Assembly (NCBI RefSeq): GCF_008831155.1
Contig: NZ_WBKB01000003.1
Span: 298,646 to 362,645, forward strand
DNA from: Gulosibacter chungangensis
Lineage (GTDB): Bacteria > Actinomycetota > Actinomycetes > Actinomycetales > Microbacteriaceae
Direction: 5' to 3'
Length of the DNA stretch: 64,000 nt
This document shows, piece by piece, positions 47,155-56,284 of the stretch. Under the pieces are notes generated by a model. It did not search any database and was not told where the DNA came from. It worked only from the letters and a program-made list of their open reading frames with translations. Position 1 is the first letter of the stretch. Each line of letters opens with the position of its first letter. Position numbers and translations under genes: made by a program.

Positions 47155-47222
47155 TGTCCGTTTGAGGTCATGCGGATCACATGGAATTACACTGCTGTGA
47201 TCCGCATGATTTCAACCGACAC
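47155..47222. terminator. Long hairpin after the dehydrogenase gene
   Basis: A perfect 14-bp stem (47168-47181 with 47196-47209) is extended outward by an imperfect repeat, gtgtccgtttgagg against ttcaaccgacac, to about 68 nt. It follows the stop codon directly. Function as a terminator is likely, but the outer imperfect arms recall a decayed mobile-element end. Confidence 0.6.
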
Positions 47223-47242
47223 GCGGGAGTCGCTCGCTCGAT

Positions 47243-47272
47243 TTTACTTCCATGAAAAGTTCGGGCTATAGT
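47243..47272 (+). promoter_or_regulatory. Promoter of tRNA-Asn
   Basis: TTTACT (47243-47248), 18 nt, then TATAGT (47267-47272), 13 nt before the mature tRNA 5' end. Confidence 0.6.
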
Positions 47273-47285
47273 TATCGAGTTGTCA

Positions 47286-47360
47286 TCCCCGATAGCTCAA
47301 CGGCAGAGCAGCCGGCTGTTAACCGGCAGGTTGTTGGTTCGAATCCAACTCGGGGAGCCA
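47286..47360 (+). tRNA. tRNA-Asn (anticodon GTT)
   Basis: The acceptor stem tccccga (47286-47292) pairs with tcgggga (47350-47356). The D-loop, the anticodon stem ccggct-GTT-aaccgg, the T-loop gttcgaatc and the encoded CCA at 47358-47360 are all visible. The anticodon GTT reads asparagine codons. Confidence 0.96.
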
Positions 47361-47364
47361 ATAC

Positions 47365-47407
47365 AAAAGTCCGGATCTGGAAACCCAGATCCGGACTTTT
47401 ATTTTTC
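47365..47407 (+). terminator. Terminator after tRNA-Asn
   Basis: A perfect 16-bp stem (47365-47380 with 47385-47400), a 4-nt loop, and a run of T after it. Confidence 0.92.
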
Positions 47408-47473
47408 TCGCGTACCGCGGCGAAGGGTGCGAATTTGAAGGCCTGCATAAGACATGTCGTATCACCTCGCCAC

Positions 47474-47489
47474 ATTTGTTACGACAAAT
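47474..47489. promoter_or_regulatory. Palindrome upstream of the oxidase/importer module
   Basis: ATTTGT-TACG-ACAAAT is a 6-6 perfect dyad, flanked by atcacc (47461-47466) and ggtgat (47493-47498). It lies about 130 nt before the FAD oxidase gene and may bind a GntR- or TetR-type repressor. No regulator gene is adjacent. Confidence 0.35.
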
Positions 47490-47606
47490 TGCGGTGATTT
47501 ACGGCCGTGACGCTCCGTATCGCGATGTGACGGCGGACCATCGACTCCGGTACCGCATCCGGAATATCTTCCTTTCTCACCGGGACTACCGAAGAAAGGC
47601 CACGCC

Positions 47607-49049
47607 ATGTCGATCACGAGCGCCGCACCGGCGAACGTTGAGACTGCAGACCCGCAGTCCGCCGAAACCAAGCTTGCAAATCTGCTCCAGGACCTCCGCG
47701 AGCGCCTGCCGGAACTCGAAATCCACGAGCCATCGGCAGCCACGCGGAAGTACGGGGTGGACTGGGCGACGCAGGGCGAACTGCGCAAGGAAGTGGATGG
47801 TCCAGCGGTAGCCGTTCCAGCTTCGGTAACCGAAGTCCAAGAGGTGGTCCGCGCCGCGGCGGCACACGGGGTGTCGATCGTGCCGCGCGGAGCGGGTTCC
47901 GGGCTTGCCGGTGGCGCTCGGGCAACCGCAAACCAGCTTGTGCTCACCACCGAACGGCTCAACCGCATCCTGGAAGTGTCACCGCTTGATGAACTTGCCG
48001 TGGTTGAACCGGGAGTGCTCAACAAGGCACTCAACGAGCACCTGGAACCCTTCGGCTTGTTCTACGCACCCGACCCCGCAAGCTGGGACATTTCCACGAT
48101 CGGTGGCAACGTCGCAACCAACGCCGGGGGACTGCGCTGCGTGAAATACGGTGTCACACGCGAGTCGATCCTGGCACTTGATCTCGTGCTCGCCGACGGC
48201 GAGCGGATCACGGTCGGACAGCGCTCAATCAAAGGTGTCACGGGCCTGGACCTGCGTTCACTCCTGATCGGTTCTGAAGGCATTCTCGCGATTGTCGTAG
48301 GAATAACAGTGCGGCTGCGTCCCATCCCAGTGGCACGCCAGACGGTATCTGTGGCGTTCGAAGACACCATCAGTGGCGCCAAGGCCCTGGCAGCGATTAC
48401 CCGCAGCGCCGTTCGCCCCAGCGTGATCGAGTTCATTGACGGCGCGACCCTCGAAGCAATCGACCGACACAGCGGCACCAACCTCAGTGAGCGCGGAGGC
48501 GCCCTCGCACTGATCGAATTGGACGGCTTCGGTATCCAGGAACAGTTCGCCCAGCTGGACCTCGCGCTCCGAAGCGCTGGCGGCAAGGTCCGAGCCGAAT
48601 CTGCTGCCGACGCGGAAGTCCTCTGGGAACTACGGCGGAATGGCCGAGGCTTCCCGAGTGACGAATGGTTCGTGACCAGCGATATCGCGGTCCCGAAATC
48701 AAAGATCGCGGATGTTTTCGCCCACCTACCAGAACTCGAGGCCCGCTTCGGGGTGAAGATCAGCGCCGTGGCCCACGCCGGCGACGGCAACCTGCACCCG
48801 GGAATCAGTCTGCGCATCCCGGAAGGGGCCGACCCGAGCGAGCCTGATCCCGTGCTGCACGAGGCGATGGATGCGTTAGTCGACTTCGCGCTTTCGCTCG
48901 GCGGCACGATCACCGGAGAGCACGGACTCGGCACCATCAAACGCGAATATGCCGCCACCGAACTCTCCGCGCGAAACCTCAAGGTGCAGCGCGCGATCAA
49001 ACGGGCATTCGACCCGCAAGACCTGCTCAACCCCGGCAAAGCCATCTAA
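47607..49049 (+). CDS. FAD-binding 2-hydroxyacid oxidase (GlcD/D-lactate dehydrogenase type)
   Basis: A 480-residue flavoenzyme of the VAO family, like the GlcD subunit of glycolate oxidase or D-lactate/D-2-hydroxyglutarate dehydrogenases. The FAD-binding domain has VSIVPRGAGSGLAGGARAT and STIGGNVATNAGGLRCVKYG with TGLDLRSLLIGSEGILAI. The C-terminal catalytic half has HAGDGNLHPGI, with metal-binding His residues, and GEHGLGTIKREY. The substrate is unknown; companion subunits (GlcE, GlcF) are not present. It leads a same-strand run with the importer genes. The ATG follows GAAGAAAGG. Confidence 0.87.
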   Translation: MSITSAAPANVETADPQSAETKLANLLQDLRERLPELEIHEPSAATRKYGVDWATQGELRKEVDGPAVAVPASVTEVQEVVRAAAAHGVSIVPRGAGSGLAGGARATANQLVLTTERLNRILEVSPLDELAVVEPGVLNKALNEHLEPFGLFYAPDPASWDISTIGGNVATNAGGLRCVKYGVTRESILALDLVLADGERITVGQRSIKGVTGLDLRSLLIGSEGILAIVVGITVRLRPIPVARQTVSVAFEDTISGAKALAAITRSAVRPSVIEFIDGATLEAIDRHSGTNLSERGGALALIELDGFGIQEQFAQLDLALRSAGGKVRAESAADAEVLWELRRNGRGFPSDEWFVTSDIAVPKSKIADVFAHLPELEARFGVKISAVAHAGDGNLHPGISLRIPEGADPSEPDPVLHEAMDALVDFALSLGGTITGEHGLGTIKREYAATELSARNLKVQRAIKRAFDPQDLLNPGKAI

Positions 49050-49053
49050 AACC

Positions 49054-49080
49054 AACACTGACTTATAAACACTGACTTAT
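49054..49080 (+). repeat. Tandem 13-bp direct repeat
   Basis: aacactgacttat occurs at 49054-49066 and 49068-49080, just before the TAGGAG ribosome-binding site of the lipoprotein gene. It may be a slippage duplication or a paired regulator or small-RNA target. Confidence 0.7.
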
Positions 49081-49093
49081 TAGGAGAATCGCA

Positions 49094-50758
49094 ATGGAAA
49101 CACCGCCCGTGAAGCAACGAGCGCTGTGGCGCCGCGCCGCCGCAGCGGCCGTGAGTTTGGCCGCAATTATCGGCCTCACCGCAGGCTGCGCCACCTCACC
49201 CGCAACGAGCGCCGATGGTAGCGGCGAACCCAAAAAAGGCGGGGATCTGATCTTCCAGATCGACTCGCTCGGCGATACCTGGATCCCAAATAGCAGCTCA
49301 ATCTCAAGCTTCCAAGGGAACGTCTGGGGAGAGCTCACCGACAAGCTCGTGTACGTGGATCCCGAAGGGACCGTGTCCCCTTGGATCGCCGAAAGCTGGG
49401 AGGAATCCGAGGACCAGACGCAGTTCACACTGCACCTGAAAGACGGCGTGACCTTCTCGGACGGCACCGCACTCGACGCTGCCGCGGTGGTAGCGAACCT
49501 CGACCACTGGGCCTACGGTGCTCCCGACCAGGGCATCGCAAGAATCGGCCTCTTCCCCTCCGTCAATTACGAAGGCGCGCAGGCCATTGACCCATTGACG
49601 GTGCAGGTGAACTTCTCCGAACCCACCCTCGGCTTCATCCCAACCCTCGGCTACCACGGTTCGATTCTGATCTCCCCAGACTCACTCGCACTTCCCGCAG
49701 AGGAGCAGTCAGACCTCTACAACAGCATCGGTTCGGGCCCGTTTGTGGTGGATTCTTGGCAGGACGGCGATCACGTCACGATTACCAAGCGGGAGGACTA
49801 CACCTGGGGACCCGAAGCTCGCGGACACACCGGCCCTGCCTACCTCGACTCGATCACCTACAAGGTGGTGCCGGAGACCTCGCTGCGCACCGGGTCGATC
49901 CAGTCCAATCAGGCTGATGTTGCCTATAACATCCTGCCGCAGGAACTCGACGGCCTGAAGGACGCTGGCTACCAGGTTGACGTTCCCGAATACCTCGGGT
50001 TCACGCACGGCCTCGCACTGGATGTGAACATCGCACCCTTCGATGAAGTCAAGGTGCGCCAGGCATTCCAGCACGGCATCAACCGCGACGAAATCCTCTC
50101 GACCGTCTACACCGAAGACTGGACCGCCGCGAGCTCGTTCATCCAGAACGTGCCGGAAGCAACCGATCACTCGGATGCGCTGACCTACGATCCGGACCTC
50201 GCCGCATCCCTCCTCGACGAAGCAGGCTGGGTCGTCGGTGCCGACGGCCTCCGCACGAAGGATGGCCAAACCCTCGCCGTAACTCTGTACGCCACCCCCT
50301 ACATTGCGACTTCCAAGGAAGTCGATGAACTTCTCGCGCAGCAGCTCGGCGCGATCGGGTTCGACGTGACGCTGCAGGTCTATGACCTACCCACCTACAT
50401 GGAACGAGTCAACGGCAGCGACCAAATTGCCGCGTCGAACATTACGCGCAGCTTCATCGACGCTGGCACCGTGACCGGTGTGATCGTCGGTGCTAAGGAC
50501 GGCGATGAGGACTGGTTCGGCGTGGGTACGAGCGACGAGACCCTCAATACCTATGCGGCAGACATTGCTGCATCCTCCGATGTCGACTCCCGCGCGCAAC
50601 TGCTCGACGAGCTGCAGGGATACGTGCTTGATCAGGCCTACTTCATCCCGATCACGCAGATCGTGCAGCGAATCTATGTCTCAACCCCAGATTTGCATGG
50701 CGTGACCTATAACGGGCTTGCGCTCGCCAGTTACTCCACCGCCTGGCTGGATCGCTAG
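49094..50758 (+). CDS. ABC transporter substrate-binding lipoprotein, peptide/nickel type
   Basis: A 554-residue extracellular solute-binding protein of family 5. The N-terminus is a lipoprotein signal: a basic start (KQRALWRR), a hydrophobic stretch, and the lipobox LTAGC with Cys32 as lipidated residue. The mature chain has the family pattern WIAESWEESEDQTQFTLHLK and DGVTFSDGTALDAAAVVANL, and VRQAFQHGINRDEI in the second half. It captures the ligand at the outer face of the membrane and gives it to the permease pair encoded next. The ligand may be an oligopeptide, an opine-like compound or a modified amino acid. TTAGGAG lies before the ATG. Confidence 0.92.
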   Translation: METPPVKQRALWRRAAAAAVSLAAIIGLTAGCATSPATSADGSGEPKKGGDLIFQIDSLGDTWIPNSSSISSFQGNVWGELTDKLVYVDPEGTVSPWIAESWEESEDQTQFTLHLKDGVTFSDGTALDAAAVVANLDHWAYGAPDQGIARIGLFPSVNYEGAQAIDPLTVQVNFSEPTLGFIPTLGYHGSILISPDSLALPAEEQSDLYNSIGSGPFVVDSWQDGDHVTITKREDYTWGPEARGHTGPAYLDSITYKVVPETSLRTGSIQSNQADVAYNILPQELDGLKDAGYQVDVPEYLGFTHGLALDVNIAPFDEVKVRQAFQHGINRDEILSTVYTEDWTAASSFIQNVPEATDHSDALTYDPDLAASLLDEAGWVVGADGLRTKDGQTLAVTLYATPYIATSKEVDELLAQQLGAIGFDVTLQVYDLPTYMERVNGSDQIAASNITRSFIDAGTVTGVIVGAKDGDEDWFGVGTSDETLNTYAADIAASSDVDSRAQLLDELQGYVLDQAYFIPITQIVQRIYVSTPDLHGVTYNGLALASYSTAWLDR

Positions 50759-50769
50759 GGGAGACCGTC

Positions 50770-51753
50770 ATGCAACGCGCTTACGCATCGTTCGCGCTTC
50801 GGCGCGCCGGGCAGGCCATCTTGGTCGTATTGCTCGCCTACGTGTTGACCTTCGTGGTCATCACGGTCCTGCCCGGCGACCCCATCTCCGCACAATTACG
50901 CAACCCGGAGAACGGGTTCACCGAAGCTGAAATCCAGGAGCTGGTGGCCTATTACGGCCTCAACCAGCCCGTGTTGGTGCAACTCGCGCAGTCGCTCGGG
51001 CGGTTCCTCATCGGTGACCTCGGCATCTCGCTGCGCACCCATCTGCCCGTCGGGCAGATGATTGGGGATGCACTGCCCTCGACCCTGGTACTGGCCGGTA
51101 CGGCCCTGCTGGTTGCGGTGGTCTTGGCCATATTGATTGCTATCGGTACTCAGGTGCTGCCACAAAAATATGGGCAGGGCCTGCTGCGGGCCTTCCCATC
51201 CCTGTTCCTGTCCATCCCAAATTTCATCATCGGCCTGCTGCTGATCCAGTTCTTCGCCTTTTCGCTCGGACTCTTTCGCATCGTCGAACCGGAAGGCCCC
51301 TGGGCCACCTTCTTTGCGGCTCTGGCTCTGGGCATCCCGGTTTCGGCACAGATCGCCGAAGTGTTGATTGCGAATCTGGACCGTGAGGCCTCGCAGGAGT
51401 ATGCCGCGGTGGCCCGTGCTCGTGGCTTGGGTACGCGAGCGCTGTTCTTTCGGCACCTGCTGAAACCAGCATCGCTGCCCGCGGTCACCGTTGTGGCACT
51501 CACCGTGGGCGAGCTGTTGGGTGGGTCGGTGATTACCGAGATTGTGTTTGGCCGCAATGGTATCGGTTCGCTCGTGGAGCGATCCGTGGCGAGTCAAGAT
51601 CTGCCATCGCTGCAGGCCATTGTGTCGCTTGCCGCGGTCGTCTTCGTGGTGACCAATCTGCTTGCTGACCTGACCTATCCACTCCTTGACCCGCGCGTAA
51701 AGATCGCGGAGGACCGAGCGCAACGCACCGCAAAGGAGGCGAGCTACGCATGA
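50770..51753 (+). CDS. ABC transporter permease, DppB type
   Basis: A 327-residue inner-membrane permease of the peptide/nickel importer family. Six transmembrane segments are visible: about 10-33, 100-122, 133-155 (with SLFLSIPNFIIGLLLIQFFA), 175-195, 245-265 and 280-300. The long N-terminal periplasmic loop contains LPGDPISAQLRNPENGFTEA, and the coupling motif EAA is seen in ASQEYAAVARARGLG, which contacts the ATPase. The start follows the lipoprotein stop by 11 nt, with GGGGAGA upstream. It overlaps the second permease gene by 4 nt. Confidence 0.92.
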   Translation: MQRAYASFALRRAGQAILVVLLAYVLTFVVITVLPGDPISAQLRNPENGFTEAEIQELVAYYGLNQPVLVQLAQSLGRFLIGDLGISLRTHLPVGQMIGDALPSTLVLAGTALLVAVVLAILIAIGTQVLPQKYGQGLLRAFPSLFLSIPNFIIGLLLIQFFAFSLGLFRIVEPEGPWATFFAALALGIPVSAQIAEVLIANLDREASQEYAAVARARGLGTRALFFRHLLKPASLPAVTVVALTVGELLGGSVITEIVFGRNGIGSLVERSVASQDLPSLQAIVSLAAVVFVVTNLLADLTYPLLDPRVKIAEDRAQRTAKEASYA

Positions 51754-52610
51754 GCGTCTCCACGCTGTCAGAAACTACTAGCCCGACGGGCGAGCTCGCG
51801 CAGAGCCTCCGGAGTCGTAATTTTCGAGTGCCCGTTGGCGTGATTCTCGCGGGATTGGTCCTGTTGCTCGTGACGGGCTGGTCCCTGTGGCCGGGATTGT
51901 TCACCAGCTACTCACCGGAAGTCGGGGTGACCGCTGACAAGCTTCAGGGCCCGAGCCTCGCACACTGGTTTGGTACCGATCATCTCGGTCGCGACCTCTT
52001 TGCGAGGGTGGTCTATGGCACCGAATCTTCCGTCACTAGCGCCCTCGTCGCGGTCGCCATCGGCGTGCTGGTCGGCGGCACGATCGGGCTCTTGGCAGGG
52101 TTCTTCGGCCGGCTCACCGACACGCTGCTGTCGCGGCTCGTGGATGTGCTGCTCGCGATTCCGAGCTTCCTACTCGCGGTCGTGGTGGTGAGCTCCCTCG
52201 GCTTCGAAACCATCAACGCCGCGATTGCGACCGGCGTTTCTGCGGTGGCCGTATTTGCCCGCGTGATGCGCTCGGAAGTGATCGCAACCCGGCAATCTGT
52301 GTACGTGGAAGCGGCGGGGATACTCGGTGGCTCGCGAGCACATGTGCTGCTACGCCACGTCCTCCCCAACGCAACCCGCTCGGTGCTTACCCTGGCGGTG
52401 CTGCAGTTCGGTCTGTCGATTCTGGTGATCGCGGGACTGTCCTTCCTCGGTTACGGCGACCCACCGCCAGCTTCGGACTGGGGTCTCCTCGTCGCAAACG
52501 GCAAGGACTACACCACCGCTCCATGGCTCGTGTTCTGGCCAGCCGCGCTGATCGTCCTCACCGTCTTATCCGTCAACCGGATTAGCCGGTGGCTGCGCAA
52601 AACCTCCTAG
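51750..52610 (+). CDS. ABC transporter permease, DppC type
   Basis: A 286-residue second permease of the importer. After a 24-residue cytoplasmic N-terminus come six transmembrane segments, including the first at about 29-48 (VGVILAGLVLLLVTGWSLW). HWFGTDHLGRDLFARVVYG is the conserved periplasmic motif of DppC-like proteins, and the EAA loop is VEAAGILGGSRAHVLLRHVLPN. It ends DWGLLVANGKDYTTAPWL before the last helix. The ATG overlaps the preceding stop by 4 nt, giving equal production of the pair. Confidence 0.92.
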   Translation: MSVSTLSETTSPTGELAQSLRSRNFRVPVGVILAGLVLLLVTGWSLWPGLFTSYSPEVGVTADKLQGPSLAHWFGTDHLGRDLFARVVYGTESSVTSALVAVAIGVLVGGTIGLLAGFFGRLTDTLLSRLVDVLLAIPSFLLAVVVVSSLGFETINAAIATGVSAVAVFARVMRSEVIATRQSVYVEAAGILGGSRAHVLLRHVLPNATRSVLTLAVLQFGLSILVIAGLSFLGYGDPPPASDWGLLVANGKDYTTAPWLVFWPAALIVLTVLSVNRISRWLRKTS

Positions 52611-52641
52611 CCCCCGAGCACTCAAAGAGGAAGCATCTCGA

Positions 52642-54293
<1,652 letters not shown>

Positions 54294-54297
<4 letters not shown>

Positions 54298-55505
54298 CCC
54301 CAGCTCTCACAACCCAGCAGTCCGCCTTCGAACGCACGGAACTGATCCGGGCACTATCCGCCCCGAAGGGCTTTGGGGACCTCACCCTGCGCGATCGCAG
54401 GCCCGATGCCATCGAATTGCTCGGCGGAATACCGGCACCGGAACTGCTGCCCACCACGGAGCTCGCGGAAGCTATCACCCGCGTCCTAGAGAAACCCGGT
54501 GCACCGGCCCTGCAATATGGCCGAACAGAGGGACTACCGCAACTGCGGGAGCTTATTGCCGCCAGGGAGAATGTGCCCGTTGAACGAGTGTTGATCACGA
54601 ATGGTGGATTCCACGGGCTGTCACTCGCGATTCACCTGGTAGTCGAGCGCGGCGGACTCGTCGCGGTGGACAATCCAATCTTTCCGCTGTTTATGCGGGG
54701 ACTCGAGCTGTCTGCCGCGCGTATTCACCCAATCACGGTGGGGGAGCTCGGGCTTGATCTCGACGAGCTCGAATCCTGGCTGGTCGCGGGTGCGCGACCT
54801 GTCGCGTTATACACCGTGCCAGACTTCCACAATCCCTCCCAAGCCACGCTGCCAAGTGCGCAACGGGTACGGCTAGTGCAGCTAGCCGAGCGCTACGACT
54901 TCGTGGTTTTCGCCGACAACCCATACCGGGAGCTGCGTTTCACGGGAGAGCCGGCAGAGGTCTCGGCATTCCACGATTCCGAACACGTGATTCACATCAA
55001 TACCTTCACCAAAACTCTTGGGCCCGGGCTTCGACTCGGTTGGGTGGTGCTACCGGAACGCTTTGTGTCAGATGCCGTCGCACTGCGCAGTCGGCAGGAC
55101 TCCCACACTTCGCTGCTCGTCCAGGCAGGCATCGCCGAACTCCTCGCAACCAGCGAGGGATACTTCGATGAGGTCCTTGATCGTGCGCGCCCGGTCTACG
55201 CTCGCCGCGCTCGCACTCTCGCCGACGCGCTCGAGCAGCACGCCGCGGATGCCCTCTCGGTAACGGTGCCCGAAGGCGGCTTCTTCCTCTGGCCCCGGAT
55301 TACTGACGATGCAATCGACGCAGACCAGCTGGCTGCTGACGCGAGTGCCGAGGGAATTGAATACCAGCGCGGTTCATTCTTCCGTTCCGGACCCGACCAC
55401 GGGTCATCCCGTCATTTGCGGCTGTCCTTTGGCGACACTCCTGAGGAAAAGCTCATCGAGGCCGCGAAACGGCTGGCCCGCGCAATTGACCGACAGCGCG
55501 GCTAG
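54294..55505 (+). CDS. PLP-dependent aminotransferase (class I, LysN/aromatic type)
   Basis: A 403-residue fold-type I aminotransferase. Conserved residues are ALQYGRTEGLPQLRELIA, VLITNGGFHGLSLA, YTVPDFHNPSQATL with Asn, FVVFADNPYRELRF with Asp and Tyr, and the PLP Lys240 in INTFTKTLGPGLRLGWV. This group includes 2-aminoadipate, valine-pyruvate and kynurenine/aromatic aminotransferases, and also the catalytic domain of MocR regulators; here no DNA-binding domain is present. It is co-translated with the importer ATPase (4-nt overlap), so it probably acts on the imported compound, and the FAD oxidase upstream could work on the related hydroxyacid. Its stop overlaps that of the convergent TetR gene. 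Confidence 0.87.
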
Positions 55506-56092
55506 TTTTCCTCGGCGGTCACGCTCGTCTGATAGGCCCGCAGAATGATGCCCAGGCGCTCGAATGCTTCGAGCGCCTGGGCATCTGTCAATTCGGCCAC
55601 TCGCTGCAGCACAAGCCCGTCGACCGCAGCAAACACCGCCCGGGCGGTGGCAATGTCGCTAGGGAAGTTATTCCGCTCGAGTGAGGCCTGCATCCGACCG
55701 AGCAAGTCGTAATACAGCTCGGTCGTGACCCGCTGCAAATCAGCGTTGTCATGTGGCGCGATGGCAATTCGATAGATGAAAATCTGGCGGCTCGGATCCG
55801 CCTTGTAGGTGCGCAGGAACCGCTTTGCCGCAGTAGGTTCTAAGGCGAGTTCCACAGCGAGTTCAACCGCCTCATGCGTTTGTTCAAACACCCAGTGAGT
55901 GGCTTCGGTGAGCAGAGCATTTCGATTGCCGAAAAGGCGAGTGATCAGCGTGTTGTGTACGCCGGCCTGCGCCGCAATCTTGCGCGAGGTTGCCCCCTGG
56001 ACTCCCTCATGCGCAACCGTTTCGACAGTGGCTCGTATTAACGCATCGCGCCCGCTACCGCGCGGAGGACGAGGGGCGGCGGTTGTACTCAT
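55502..56092 (-). CDS. TetR-family transcriptional regulator of the aromatic cluster
   Basis: A 196-residue TetR-type regulator. The N-terminal HTH is RDALIRATVETVAHEGVQGA followed by TSRKIAAQAGVHNTLITRLF, the usual helix-turn-helix with a recognition helix near residues 42-52. The ligand domain is divergent, so the effector cannot be read. It is divergent from the flavoprotein hydroxylase gene and shares a 192-nt control region that contains two dyads. TAGACT ends 6 nt before its ATG, so the mRNA is leaderless, and its -35 position abuts the GTCTCA dyad. This suggests autoregulation. The last base pairs overlap the aminotransferase stop. Confidence 0.88.
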   Translation of the reverse strand: MSTTAAPRPPRGSGRDALIRATVETVAHEGVQGATSRKIAAQAGVHNTLITRLFGNRNALLTEATHWVFEQTHEAVELAVELALEPTAAKRFLRTYKADPSRQIFIYRIAIAPHDNADLQRVTTELYYDLLGRMQASLERNNFPSDIATARAVFAAVDGLVLQRVAELTDAQALEAFERLGIILRAYQTSVTAEEN

Positions 56093-56098
56093 GACCGC

Positions 56099-56104
56099 AG
56101 TCTA
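56099..56104 (-). promoter_or_regulatory. -10 element of the leaderless tetR promoter
   Basis: TAGACT on the minus strand ends 6 nt before the ATG at 56092. The -35 position, 17 nt further, touches the dyad at 56128. Confidence 0.6.
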
Positions 56105-56127
56105 TGTCAGGCAATTCTCAGGCGGGA

Positions 56128-56144
56128 GTCTCATTGGGTGAGAC
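56128..56144. promoter_or_regulatory. Operator dyad, copy 1 (GTCTCA-N5-TGAGAC)
   Basis: A 17-bp perfect dyad between the divergent tetR and hydroxylase genes. An 18-bp block (with one more A in front) recurs at 58366-58383 with two mismatches, both in the spacer. It lies 7 nt before a TTGACG -35 element (56152-56157). Confidence 0.75.
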
Positions 56145-56156
56145 ATATCGGTTGAC

Positions 56157-56186
56157 GCACTAAGTCTGCAAGTGCAGACTTAGTGC
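56157..56186. promoter_or_regulatory. 30-bp perfect palindrome in the hydroxylase promoter
   Basis: Two 14-nt arms, gcactaagtctgca and its exact complement, flank a 2-nt centre. It begins on the last base of the TTGACG -35 and covers the -10 position, so a protein bound here would block hydroxylase transcription. In RNA it would form a hairpin in the leader. Confidence 0.75.
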
Positions 56187-56284
56187 ACGGAACTTCCCCG
56201 AAAGTTATCCACGACAGTGTAGTCGGTGGCGGGCGGGGACAGCCGGAGCGAGACACAGACTCGATCACATTAGGAAGTAGAACG

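Noticed and set aside
47341..47360. Attachment site duplication of the tRNA-Asn 3' end
   Set aside because: I found no second copy in the remaining 16.6 kb, so integration at the tRNA is only a possibility.
56183..56284. N-terminal extension of the hydroxylase
   Set aside because: The extra codons overlap the operator region and have no similarity; the ATG at 56285 follows AGGAAG and begins the conserved sequence.
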